This document shows, one piece after another, positions 8,288-16,716 of a stretch of DNA of 64,000 nt (positions are counted from its first letter, which is position 1; each line of letters begins with the position of its first letter). The notes below the pieces were generated by a model. The model did not search any database and had not been told where the DNA came from. It worked only from the letters and a program-made list of their open reading frames with translations. The stretch is from NCBI RefSeq assembly GCF_003364115.1, contig NZ_NXLL01000004.1, positions 1 through 64,000 on the forward strand, written 5' to 3'. The position numbers were made by a program, and so were the translations under genes. Origin of the DNA: Helicobacter sp. MIT 00-7814 (GTDB lineage Bacteria > Campylobacterota > Campylobacteria > Campylobacterales > Helicobacteraceae).

Positions 8288-9682
8288 ATGAATAAGAGTA
8301 GAAAATTTACGCTGTTATTTTTTATGCTTTTTGTATGGGCTAATGGCGAGCAAATGTCACAAAGTACGCAAGAATCAAGCACTCTTGATGTCAAAAGCGC
8401 TTGGGAGAAAGTGCTAGAAAATAATGACGCGCTCAAAGCTCAAGAACACAACCTTGCACGCGCTCAAAAGCTCGCTCTTGGAGCGAAGCTTAGCTTTTTA
8501 CCAGAGATAAATTTTAAGGGCGCGTATCTCTATTTTGATGAAGCTATGCAGCATAGCCTCAATACCCAGATGCAATCAACAGGGATTCCGCAGACAGATG
8601 CGCTTTTGAGCGGAATCTTAAGCAGTGTCAATAAACCAATAACCTTGTTAGAGCGCGATGTGATGGTGGGCGCGTTTAATATCATCTATCCGCTTTACAC
8701 CGGCGGGGCGCGTGTGAAAGGGATAAAAATCGCTGAAATCGCCAAAAAAGACGCCGCTGAAGCCATGCGATTAAAAAAACTTGCGACTTTTGAAGAATTT
8801 GTGACGATTTATTATGGAAGTGTGTTGGCAAAGGACTTACAAGAGGTTTGCGAGGAAAATTTTGAAGCCTCGATGATGCATTACAACAACGCGCTTGATT
8901 TAGAAAAAAGCGGGCAAATCGCGCGCCTAGAGGTGCTGGCAAGTCAAGTGGCAAGCGATAAGTCTAAAAATACCTTGCGTAGCGCGCAAAATGCAAGACT
9001 AAGCGCGGATTTAGCGCTAAATAGCGCGCTAAGCACGCAAGATTCTGCGCCTAGCTCAAAAATCGAGGTTTCCTCAAAGCCTCTGTATGATGAAAATTAT
9101 TATGTGCAAAAAGCCCTGCAGAGCTATCCTGCACTGCGTTCGCTTGATTTAAAGATAGAATCTGCTAATGAAGCTACAAGCCTTGCGCGCGCGAGCTTTT
9201 TGCCACAGGTGGTGGGAATGGGGAGCTATATTTTTACCGATAAGCAGGATTCTCTACTTGTGCGCTCAATCCCAACTTGGTATGTGGGTGTTGGCGTAAA
9301 TATCCCTATTATCTCGCCCACTGCGCGCCTGCAGAGGTATCAAGCGAGCAAAATTACTACCTTAGAGCTAGAAAGTCTCAAGGCGCAGGCGATTAAGGAT
9401 ATTACTTTGCTTGTGCGTCGCACTTACAAAGAGGCGTTGTTTGCGCGGGAAGAGTATGAAAGTCTTAATTCATCAATTATTTTGGCGCAGGAAAATCTTA
9501 AACTTCAAACAAATGCCTTTAAGCAGGGCTTAGCCACGAGTGCGCAGGTAATTGATGCGCAAAATTCGCTTCAAAGCGTGCTTGTGGAGCAAAAAAGCGT
9601 GGGATTTAAGGCGATTGTGGCGCTAGCGAAGCTTTTGGCATTGAGCGATGAGATAGAGACTTTTTATGAGTATCAGCGTTAG
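8288..9682 (+). CDS. TolC-family outer-membrane efflux protein
   Basis: 464 residues with a signal peptide (cleavage near WANGEQ). The rest shows the long alternating helices and short strands of TolC-type channels: an N-terminal repeat with LGAKLSFLPEINFKG and a second half with LARASFLPQVVGMG, the duplicated pattern expected of the family. No membrane-fusion or RND/ABC pump gene is adjacent, so it is an orphan here and would work with a pump encoded elsewhere or act in peptide/polysaccharide export. RBS AAAAGGAAC. Substrate unknown. Confidence 0.85.
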   Translation: MNKSRKFTLLFFMLFVWANGEQMSQSTQESSTLDVKSAWEKVLENNDALKAQEHNLARAQKLALGAKLSFLPEINFKGAYLYFDEAMQHSLNTQMQSTGIPQTDALLSGILSSVNKPITLLERDVMVGAFNIIYPLYTGGARVKGIKIAEIAKKDAAEAMRLKKLATFEEFVTIYYGSVLAKDLQEVCEENFEASMMHYNNALDLEKSGQIARLEVLASQVASDKSKNTLRSAQNARLSADLALNSALSTQDSAPSSKIEVSSKPLYDENYYVQKALQSYPALRSLDLKIESANEATSLARASFLPQVVGMGSYIFTDKQDSLLVRSIPTWYVGVGVNIPIISPTARLQRYQASKITTLELESLKAQAIKDITLLVRRTYKEALFAREEYESLNSSIILAQENLKLQTNAFKQGLATSAQVIDAQNSLQSVLVEQKSVGFKAIVALAKLLALSDEIETFYEYQR

Positions 9683-9690
9683 AGCGTGTT

Positions 9691-9816
9691 CTATTAATTG
9701 GTATCACTTGCGCAAGCATTGTCCTTGCAAGCTCCGCTCCACTGCGTTACGCACGCATACTCTATATTTTTTGGTTGATAAGATTTGTAGATTCTCTAAT
9801 GCTGTTTGGGAATTTT
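9691..9816 (-). repeat. Dispersed structured intergenic element, copy G (between tolC-like gene and tyrA)
   Basis: Read on the minus strand: AGCATTAGAGAATC, ATCTTATCAACCAAAAAA, TATGCGTGCG, then GGAGCGGAGC, an imperfect stem beginning CTTGC and ending GCAAG, and TGATACCAAT. Unlike the other loci it points away from the next gene (tyrA) and into the end of the tolC-like gene. Confidence 0.7.
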
Positions 9817-9891
9817 CAAATTTCAATCAACGCTACAAAATCTCATCGCCAAAGCGCGCAATTTTATAACTTTTAAAACAAGGGGTTAGTT

Positions 9892-10734
9892 ATGCAACAT
9901 ATTGAAAATGTCGGAATCATCGGGCTTGGGCTTATTGGTGGCTCGATTGGGCTGGCGCTAAAAAATCTTGGGAGTTTTGGCTGTATCGCAGGCTATGATA
10001 CCAATCCTCTGCATGCCTCTCAGGCGCTTTCCCTCGGGCTTGTTGATGAGTGCATTAGTTTGGAACAGCTCTTAAGTGAAGGCGATGTGATTTTTATCGC
10101 GGTGCCGGTTGAGGGGATTATTGAGATTGTTAAAAATATTAAGCATATTAAGCCAACTGCCACGATTATCGATCTTGGCGGGACGAAGCAAAAGATTTTA
10201 GAATCTGTGCCGCCATCTATCCGCGCGAATTTTGTCGGTGCGCACCCGATGAGTGGGACGGAGTTTTATGGACCAAAGGCTGCGGTGCAGGATTTGTTTA
10301 AAGATAAGATTGTGATTCTTTCAAATTTAGAGCAAAGTGGCGCACATCAGGTGCAGGTGGCGCGCGAGATTTTCCTTAGCATTGGTATGAAAATCATCAA
10401 AATGGACGCGAGAGAGCATGACAAGCATATCGCGCTTATTAGCCACATGCCCCATATCATCAGCTATGCGCTGGCAAATGCTGTGCTTTCACAAGAGGAT
10501 CCGCAGACGATTTTAGCCCTTGTGGGCGGTGGTTTTAAGTCCATGAGCAGGCTTTCTAAAAGCTCGCCAAAAATGTGGAATGATATTTTTAAGCAAAATA
10601 AGCAAAACACCTTGCGCGCGCTAGAATGCTTTGAATCTGAACTCAAAAACGCAAGAGAAATGCTCCAAAATGAAGATTGGGAAGGCTTAGAATCCTTTAT
10701 GGCAAGGGCAAATAAGTTGCAGGATTTTTTGTAG
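9892..10734 (+). CDS. tyrA: Prephenate dehydrogenase TyrA
   Basis: 280 residues. Oxidatively decarboxylates prephenate (or arogenate) in tyrosine synthesis. The N-terminal Rossmann motif is GLGLIGGSIGLAL (residues about 10-22). GAHPMSGTE and the HDKHIALISHMPH segment with the catalytic His are visible. There is no chorismate mutase domain and no ACT domain, so this is the short monofunctional form. Clear ATG after GGGGTTAGTT. Confidence 0.92.
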   Translation: MQHIENVGIIGLGLIGGSIGLALKNLGSFGCIAGYDTNPLHASQALSLGLVDECISLEQLLSEGDVIFIAVPVEGIIEIVKNIKHIKPTATIIDLGGTKQKILESVPPSIRANFVGAHPMSGTEFYGPKAAVQDLFKDKIVILSNLEQSGAHQVQVAREIFLSIGMKIIKMDAREHDKHIALISHMPHIISYALANAVLSQEDPQTILALVGGGFKSMSRLSKSSPKMWNDIFKQNKQNTLRALECFESELKNAREMLQNEDWEGLESFMARANKLQDFL

Positions 10735-10746
10735 GAAAAAATAATT

Positions 10747-11812
10747 TTATTTTTGCAATACTACGCGCATATGAGAACTTGCATCCAAATATACCAATAA
10801 ATATTGTAAGTAAGCTTTTGTTTTCTCATCAAACGCACAAATTTGACGCAATATCTTATCTTCTAGCTCATCTGCACTATGGCTTAAAATACTTATATCA
10901 AATTTTCCGGGTGTATCAATGGCTTTAAGTTTAAATTTATTTTTAAATGCAAAAAGTGCGATGTTTTGTGTACTGAAAGCATTTAAATGCATAGGTGGAT
11001 ACAAAGAATGCGCTAAAAGTCTTGTTTTATTATAATCTAATGCTTTTAATTCAAGGCTTGCAGCATTTGGTGTAGTAAATATACAAAAGCCATTTTCTGA
11101 TAGATTATCTCTGATTGATTGCATAAATGCATTTGGATCTAAAAGATGTTCTATCAACTCAAAGTGCACGATAATATCAAACTGTGTTTGTAGATTTTTT
11201 AAGTTTTCTGCATCAAGGGCTTGAAAGGTAATTTTATCTTTTAAAGATTGCCCCCCCCCCTATTTGCTCTTTTAAAGAATCTTGTGCTAGAGTAATCGCA
11301 TTTTCATCAATATCGATTCCATAGTAATTTACATTTTTTTTACCTATTTGTTGCAAATATTCGCTTAGTGCGTATATAAAAACCCCGGAATTACAACCAA
11401 TTTCTAATATATTACAACAATCTTGTTTTTGCAAAATCTTTTCTATATATTCTGCAATAAAATTTACTCGAGAATCTATCTTTGCGCTTGCTTTTTGTTT
11501 AGAGTTCAATAAGGCGTAGGTTTTGTTGTTTTCGCAATGGTTATAATAGAAGCTTAATGCCTGAGGATTTGGAGCAGGATTTACATATTCAGAATGACAA
11601 ATAGCACAAAGACTCATCTCGTAATATCCCAAGAATTTTGGTAAAGAGCTAAACTCATTACTTCCACAAATAGGACAATTTCTTTGCATAAAACTTTCAT
11701 GAAATTTTTCAAAAACAATCTTTGCGTCTTTTAACCTTTGCTGAAAGATTAAAAGCGCATTTTCTTTGCTTCTGTATGTATAAAAATCTGTGTAAGTAGG
11801 GTTTGTATTCAT
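10747..11812 (-). pseudogene. SAM-dependent methyltransferase, frameshifted at a G10 tract (putative phase-variable, OFF)
   Basis: Two adjacent minus-strand frames (from 11812, and to 10747) are halves of one protein of about 354 residues. The first half starts MNTNPTYTDFYTY, has a possible zinc knuckle (CPIC, then CAIC 30 residues on) and methyltransferase motifs LEIGCNSG and YYGIDID. The second continues with FDIIVHFELIEHLLDP, the usual motif IV region. They are separated by ten G residues (11251-11260). Nine or twelve would read through as EQIGGGQSLKDK; with ten the frame stops after GGAIFKR. The start has RBS AAAGG and a TATACT -10 box at 11851-11856. GCGC words look rarer than in neighbours, hinting at transfer. 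A role in surface glycan methylation is inference. Confidence 0.8.
11251..11260. repeat. Homopolymer C10 tract (G10 in the gene) in methyltransferase 1
   Basis: Ten C residues on the plus strand inside a coding region, between methyltransferase motif II and motif IV. Slipped-strand mispairing here would switch the reading frame. Confidence 0.9.
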
Positions 11813-11879
11813 TTTTTGATACTACCTTTCTTTATTGTTGTCAAATTCTAAGTATACAGAATCTTTGCTTAAATAAATT

Positions 11880-13091
11880 TTATCCCTCTGTTTCTAGCTC
11901 CAAAAGTGCGATTTCGCTAGGGGCGAGGAAGCGGATTGTCGGTCCCCAGAATCCCGCGCCCGAGCTTACATAAAGTTGCGTTTTGGAATCTAGCTTATAA
12001 AGCCCATGTATGTAGCGCTGATCAAGCCACACAAGGAAGCTAAGCGGAAATACCTGCCCGGCGTGCGTATGTCCGCACAAGACAAGATCAAAGGCGCTGA
12101 CATCATAAAATTTCAGAATCTTTGGCTGGTGGGCGAGCAAAATGCTAGGCTTGCTAGGATCTAGCCCACTTTTGGCGCGCTCAATATCTGGCTCAAATTT
12201 TTGAAATCGCAAGCCAGTCAAATCACAAATCCCCGCGAGGTTAAAATCCTCTAGCGCGAGATTCTCATTTTCAAGCACCTTTATATCAAGCTCGCGCAAC
12301 GCACGCATAATAGGCGTAATTCCGTGGTAGTATTCATGATTGCCATTGACATAATACGCGCGCGCTTCTAACTTATTGAGCTCTAAAAGTGCGGGCTTGA
12401 CAAACTCGATATTTTCATCTACCAAATCCCCCACAATCACCACAATATCAGGCTTTAGCGCATTTATACGCTCTACAATCCCGCGCATAAATTCCACCCC
12501 AAGCGCCTTGCCAAGATGCACATCGCTAATCATTGCAATTTTTTTGTGCGCCTTTAGCTTTGGCAATGCAATGGAGACTTTCCGCACCTGCGGGATTGCG
12601 CAAGCATTTTTATAGAATCTATATCCAAGCAATAAAAAAAGCACCGCCACGCCAAGATCTTTTAAAGTAAGCAAAAATTCCCTGCGCTGTGGATTTGCAA
12701 GCAGTGTGGGGCATTTTTGCGTAGGTGTGCATTGATTGAGAGGCGGATTGTGTGCATTTGGCGCTTTATAGAGATTCTGCTTTTTACACGCACATTTTAG
12801 AAAAATTTTTGCAAAAATCTGTGCTAAATCCACAAGCACACATGCCACAAAAAGCGCACACCCAAGCACCACAAAGCCACCAAGCCCAAGATAAAGTGTG
12901 TGGTTAAATTCTTTTTCTTTTGCAAGGAGAAAAAAGCTTAGTTCGCCACCATAGAGCAACATTAGCAGCGCAACTAAGAGAATCTTGCGCCCTTTAAAAA
13001 CGCGCAAATCCCGCAACACACGCTTATAACAATAAAACTTCGTTAATGCCATAAGCCCAAAAATACTCAACGCCAAAAGATAAATTTTCAT
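11880..13091 (-). CDS. Membrane-anchored calcineurin-like metallophosphoesterase
   Basis: 403 residues. N-terminal membrane segments (about residues 1-20, 35-58 and 68-95) are followed by a basic Cys/Asn/Pro-rich linker, another hydrophobic stretch (FLLLGYRFY) and the catalytic domain. Metal-binding motifs are complete: ISDVHLG, GDLVDE, GNHEYYHG and LCGHTHAGQ. This matches the YkuE/YaeI-like branch of membrane phosphoesterases. The chemical substrate is unknown; lipid headgroups are a candidate only by analogy. Minus strand, divergent from the hemerythrin gene. Confidence 0.88.
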   Translation of the reverse strand: MKIYLLALSIFGLMALTKFYCYKRVLRDLRVFKGRKILLVALLMLLYGGELSFFLLAKEKEFNHTLYLGLGGFVVLGCALFVACVLVDLAQIFAKIFLKCACKKQNLYKAPNAHNPPLNQCTPTQKCPTLLANPQRREFLLTLKDLGVAVLFLLLGYRFYKNACAIPQVRKVSIALPKLKAHKKIAMISDVHLGKALGVEFMRGIVERINALKPDIVVIVGDLVDENIEFVKPALLELNKLEARAYYVNGNHEYYHGITPIMRALRELDIKVLENENLALEDFNLAGICDLTGLRFQKFEPDIERAKSGLDPSKPSILLAHQPKILKFYDVSAFDLVLCGHTHAGQVFPLSFLVWLDQRYIHGLYKLDSKTQLYVSSGAGFWGPTIRFLAPSEIALLELETEG

Positions 13092-13168
13092 TTAAAAATC
13101 CTAGATTCTGCACTGCATTGCTGTTAAAAATTTTTAGCGTATTTTATAAGGTTTGGATTAATGACTTT

Positions 13169-13185
13169 TTATTAACACTTGATAA
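13169..13185. promoter_or_regulatory. Candidate Crp/Fnr-type operator upstream of the hemerythrin gene
   Basis: TTATTAA-CAC-TTGATAA is an inverted repeat with 7-base arms and one mismatch. Its centre (13177) is about 43 bases before the start point predicted from the TACAAT at 13208-13213, the class II activator position used by Crp/Fnr proteins. A Crp/Fnr-family gene lies in the same cluster. Confidence 0.45.
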
Positions 13186-13207
13186 TTTTTCTCTAACTCT
13201 TTAAACC

Positions 13208-13213
13208 TACAAT
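13208..13213 (+). promoter_or_regulatory. -10 box (TACAAT) for the hemerythrin gene
   Basis: CCTACAATAGCG lies 37 bases before the ATG at 13250. With the inverted repeat at 13169-13185 it makes a plausible activator-dependent promoter. Confidence 0.5.
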
Positions 13214-13249
13214 AGCGCGGATTTAATACTTTACAAATAAGGAGAAATT

Positions 13250-13681
13250 ATGCAAATTAAAGAGTTTATGACGCAAGATCATAGGGAGTGCGATTCGCAT
13301 TTTGCGCTCGTGGAAGAGGCATTGCAAGAAGGTGATTTTAAGAAGGCGCAAGAAGAGTTTGAAAAGTTTATAAGCCACACACTGCGCCATTTTGCACAAG
13401 AAGAGGAGTTGCTTTTCGTGGAATTTAGTAATGCTACGGGAATGAGTGGCGGTCCAGTAGAAGTGATGAAATATGAGCATAGCCAGCTGCGCGGGCTTTT
13501 GGAGCAGTTAAAAGGCGCGCTAGTTTCACAAAATGCGCAGGAATTTTTTGGCATTAGCGAAGGGATGATGATTTTATTACAACAGCACAATATGAAAGAG
13601 GAGCAAATGCTTTATAATATGATACAAATGCAGCTAGGTGGGCGCAATGATGAGCTTGTGGAAAAGCTAAAGAATTTTTAG
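13250..13681 (+). CDS. Hemerythrin-domain di-iron protein
   Basis: 143 residues forming a four-helix bundle. Likely metal ligands can be read off: His11 (DHRECD), His43 and His47 with Glu51 or Glu52 (SHTLRHFAQEEE), His77 (KYEHSQLRG), His113 and Glu117 or Glu118 (QQHNMKEEQ). This spacing is that of hemerythrin HHE-type proteins that bind O2 or NO or repair iron centres damaged by nitrosative stress. RBS AAGGAG. It heads a plus-strand cluster with a DUF2249-like protein, a polytopic membrane protein and a Crp/Fnr regulator, which favours a role in NO or low-oxygen response. Confidence 0.88.
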   Translation: MQIKEFMTQDHRECDSHFALVEEALQEGDFKKAQEEFEKFISHTLRHFAQEEELLFVEFSNATGMSGGPVEVMKYEHSQLRGLLEQLKGALVSQNAQEFFGISEGMMILLQQHNMKEEQMLYNMIQMQLGGRNDELVEKLKNF

Positions 13682-13717
13682 CGCGATTTTTTGAATGCTT
13701 TAAAACGCTAAAATTTT

Positions 13718-14164
13718 ATGCCAAAAAGAGTTTTTCTCGTTGATACAAGGGCGCTTGAGCACCCAAAGCCTTTGGAGATTATGCTCTCTTTATTGCCACA
13801 TTGTGCGGGAGAAAAGCCCTCTAGCAAGGACGCTTTAGAATCTACTTCAGAGAATATTTTATGTATGATTCACCGCCTTGAGCCTAGACTTTTGTATGAT
13901 ATTTTGCACGCGCAGGGTTTGGCATATCATACGCAAATTTCTAGCGCACAAATCGCACAAAACATACTACAAGCGCGCAATATAGGGGAATATCAAACAC
14001 AAATCGCCTATCCTTTAGATTCACAAAAATGCGCAAGTGGGTATGATGAGAATTCACAAGAAGTGTTTTTGGAAGTGTTTTTGATTTTTATCGCTATGCC
14101 TTTGGTGCTAGAATCCTTCTTGCGCGACTTTGCGCGACAATCAAATTTAAATTTGAAAGGTTAG
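13718..14164 (+). CDS. DUF2249-like small protein
   Basis: 148 residues. The opening segment (FLVDTRALEHPKPLEIML) and the middle (RLEPRLLYDILHAQGLAYHT) resemble the D-x-R-x-L-x-x-P-x-P and R-x-L-Y-x-x-L pattern of DUF2249 proteins, often found beside hemerythrins and denitrification genes. No catalytic motif is seen. The ATG has no clear RBS, and a TAAAAT lies only four bases upstream, so a leaderless start is conceivable but unproven. The C-terminus ends four bases before the next gene, indicating co-transcription. Similarity is by eye, so the family call is moderate. Confidence 0.6.
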   Translation: MPKRVFLVDTRALEHPKPLEIMLSLLPHCAGEKPSSKDALESTSENILCMIHRLEPRLLYDILHAQGLAYHTQISSAQIAQNILQARNIGEYQTQIAYPLDSQKCASGYDENSQEVFLEVFLIFIAMPLVLESFLRDFARQSNLNLKG

Positions 14165-14167
14165 CCC

Positions 14168-15460
14168 ATGTATCAAGGCATTTCATTGACGCAAGCCCCG
14201 CCTTTTGGCGTGGTTGTAAGCTTTTTTTGCAATGGGCTTGTGTATCTTTTTTTGGCAGGCGTTGTGATGCTAGGTACAGATTTTTTTCTTGCAAGTGATT
14301 TTATTGCGTTGCTTCATTGCTTTAGCATCGGTTTTTTGCTTTGCGTGATGTTTGGCGCGCTTATGCAAATGCTTCCTGTGCTTGGCGGCGTGCGCCTCTC
14401 TTACCCAAAGTTTGTGTGCGCCTTAACGCTTATAAATCTCAATGTCGGGCTTCTTTGCTTTCTTTTTGGCTTTCTCGCGCCATTTTCTACGCTTGATTTT
14501 CAAGTATTTCTCACCATCGCCTGTATTTGCTTGCCTCTTGGGGTTGGGATTTTTGCGTGTAATGTTTTTGTGAAACTTGCGCAAATTAAGCATTTCACGC
14601 CTAGCCTTATTTTTATGATTTGCGCGCTGTGTGCGCTTGTGGTGGCAGTGATTTTTGGAGTGCTTCGGCTTGGGAGTTATGCGGGGATTTGGAATTTTGA
14701 AGATGAGGTTTTGCTTGCAAGCCATGTGAGTTTTGGCGCGTTTGGGTGGATTCTAGCGCTTATTGTTGGCGTTATGTTGCAGGTTTTGCCGATGTTTTAT
14801 GTCGCACCAAGTTTTAAGAAAAGCTTTTATAAAGGCATTTTGCCTTCCCTTTTTGGCGCGCTTTTAGTGGCGTTGGTGTTAAAAGGATTTTTAGGGAAAG
14901 TGGCAGATTCTCTTTTATTTGGCGTTTTTGGTGCATTGCTATTAAGTGTGAGTGTGAGCGCATTTTATACACTTAAAGCACGCAAAAGAAAGCTCAAAGA
15001 GCCATCGATTTTTTTATGGAATCTTGGCTTTGCTTGCTTTTTTCTCTCTTCACTTCTCTTTTTTAGCGCGGTATTTTTCCCTTACGCAAGTCTTATTTAT
15101 GGTGCTGGCGTGCTTTTTTTGTGCGGGATTTTGAGCATTGTTTTTAGCATGCTTTGCAAGATTGTGCCTTTCCTTGCGTGGTTTCATCTAAGCTATAATG
15201 GCGTGATGAGTTTGCCAAGTATGCAGAGTTTTATCACGCCAAAGATGATGAAAGCCCTAGTTTTTGGGTTTTATGGCTTTTGTCTTTGCGCTATTGTGGG
15301 ACTAGTTTTTCATAAGATTCTCGCTCTTAGCGCGTTTTTCTTGTTGTTTTTAAGCCTTTTGTTGCTGTTTGGAATCTTAAGGAGTTTTTATTTGCACAAA
15401 AAAATCTTAAAAACCTCGCCAAAGCTTGATTTGAGCGCATTTGCTAGCATGCAATCTTAA
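14168..15460 (+). CDS. Polytopic membrane protein with duplicated His-containing module (NnrS/heme-copper oxidase-like)
   Basis: 430 residues, about twelve hydrophobic segments. Two similar modules are visible: LLHCFSIGF followed by GALMQMLPV (His50), and LASHVSFGAFGW followed by GVMLQVLPM (His186). Membrane histidines in such repeats recall NnrS and heme-copper oxidase subunit I relatives, which bind heme or copper. No full oxidase ligand set is evident. It starts four bases after the DUF2249-like gene and precedes a Crp/Fnr regulator, so a role in nitrosative or redox stress is reasonable inference. Not assigned to a named gene. Confidence 0.6.
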   Translation: MYQGISLTQAPPFGVVVSFFCNGLVYLFLAGVVMLGTDFFLASDFIALLHCFSIGFLLCVMFGALMQMLPVLGGVRLSYPKFVCALTLINLNVGLLCFLFGFLAPFSTLDFQVFLTIACICLPLGVGIFACNVFVKLAQIKHFTPSLIFMICALCALVVAVIFGVLRLGSYAGIWNFEDEVLLASHVSFGAFGWILALIVGVMLQVLPMFYVAPSFKKSFYKGILPSLFGALLVALVLKGFLGKVADSLLFGVFGALLLSVSVSAFYTLKARKRKLKEPSIFLWNLGFACFFLSSLLFFSAVFFPYASLIYGAGVLFLCGILSIVFSMLCKIVPFLAWFHLSYNGVMSLPSMQSFITPKMMKALVFGFYGFCLCAIVGLVFHKILALSAFFLLFLSLLLLFGILRSFYLHKKILKTSPKLDLSAFASMQS

Positions 15461-15480
15461 AAGTTCAAAAGGAAATCACA

Positions 15481-16092
15481 ATGGAGCAAAAAAGCCTATA
15501 TATGGAGATTCTTAAAAGCATTGGCTCAAAGCTAAGCTACACAAAAGATTCTATTTTGTTTTATGAAGGTGATACGCCAAAGCGCTTGTATGTCCTGTTG
15601 GAGGGAATCGTGCGGCTTTATAAAAGTGATGCGAGCGGAAATGAAATCATCATTCACAAGCTCATGCCAACAAGTTTTATTGCTGAAATGCCACTTTTTG
15701 AGAATCTGCCTTATCCCGCGAGTGCGCGCTTTGAAAGTGATGGCGTGGTGCTAAGTGTGGATTTTGCGCGCTTTAAGCAGAGCTTGAGCAAAAATCCAGA
15801 TTTGCTTGTGGCATTTATCGGCTCACTGATGGGGAAAATCCGCATTTTGGAGAGAAAAATTTCCCATAGCATTTTAGCGAGCTTGCGCGCGCGCCTAGCG
15901 CATTATTTGTTGGAATCTAAAAACACTCTTTGCATAACAAATCAGCGCACTATCGCACAAGAGCTAAACACCACGCCCCAAAGCCTCTCGCGCACGATTA
16001 GGGAGCTTAAGGATATGGGGCTTATTAGCGTGAGCAAGGGCAAAATCACGCTGCTTGATATTCAAGGATTGGTAAGATTGCTAGATTCTTAA
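15481..16092 (+). CDS. Crp/Fnr-family transcriptional regulator
   Basis: 203 residues. N-terminal cyclic-nucleotide-binding-like beta-roll (about 18-115, with LYVLLEGIVRLYK), a dimer helix, and a C-terminal winged helix (RTIAQELNTTPQSLSRTIREL). The N-terminal cysteine cluster of oxygen-sensing FNR is absent, as the only cysteine is near residue 142, so it is not an Fe-S FNR. It is more like NssR/Dnr-type or other heme or ligand sensors. It follows the membrane protein by 20 bases with RBS AAAAGGAAA and probably controls this cluster; the inverted repeat at 13169-13185 is a candidate target. Confidence 0.88.
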   Translation: MEQKSLYMEILKSIGSKLSYTKDSILFYEGDTPKRLYVLLEGIVRLYKSDASGNEIIIHKLMPTSFIAEMPLFENLPYPASARFESDGVVLSVDFARFKQSLSKNPDLLVAFIGSLMGKIRILERKISHSILASLRARLAHYLLESKNTLCITNQRTIAQELNTTPQSLSRTIRELKDMGLISVSKGKITLLDIQGLVRLLDS

Positions 16093-16275
16093 AATTGCTA
16101 GCAATATCAGAATCTTATTAAGCAAAATAGGCGCAATATGCGCGTTTTGGTAGGCTTTTTGTGGCGAAGTGATATATAAATTAAAGAGAATGAGAAAAAT
16201 TACCAAAAATTAAGATTTTTATAAATTTTTATAGGTAGTATTGCGAGATTTTAAGACTTTACAAGGAGTTAAATA

Positions 16276-16716
16276 ATGGAGGCTGTATATCCTTACGCGC
16301 TTATTGTGCATTTGTTTTGTGCGATTTTTTTCGTTGGATTTTTGTTTAGCGATTTGGTGGTGATTAGCTATCTTTTGCGACATTTGCCTAAAGAGCAGGC
16401 GGAAAAAGCAAGCAAGATTCTAGGAAATATTGAGACAAAAGTCATGCCACCTTGCTTTTTTCTGCTTATCCTTAGCGGTGGGATGCTTCTAAGCCAGCAT
16501 ATAGGTGGCGTGCATGGCTATTTTGAAAGCGCGTTTCAAAAGGTGCTTTTGCTTAAAGTCGCGCTCGCAGGCTGTATTTTTGCGCTTGTGATTTTTTCGC
16601 TCACAATGTATTTTATTGTCAAAAAGCCAAATCCACTCGGCGCCTACACTCACAAAATCGTCTTTGTCATAGGTGTCGGCGTGGTATTTTTGGCAAAGTT
16701 TGCGTATGTGGTTTAG
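16276..16716 (+). CDS. Small four-helix membrane protein, CopD-like
   Basis: 146 residues, four transmembrane segments (about 7-32, 55-72, 88-112, 124-144). Conserved His12 in LIVHLFCAIFFVG and His62 in SQHIGG could bind a metal or heme, as in CopD/DUF2269-like proteins. RBS CAAGGAG. It follows the Crp/Fnr gene after 180 bases without an obvious terminator and may belong to the same regulon. Its stop codon overlaps that of the convergent methyltransferase gene by four bases. Function uncertain. Confidence 0.6.
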   Translation: MEAVYPYALIVHLFCAIFFVGFLFSDLVVISYLLRHLPKEQAEKASKILGNIETKVMPPCFFLLILSGGMLLSQHIGGVHGYFESAFQKVLLLKVALAGCIFALVIFSLTMYFIVKKPNPLGAYTHKIVFVIGVGVVFLAKFAYVV

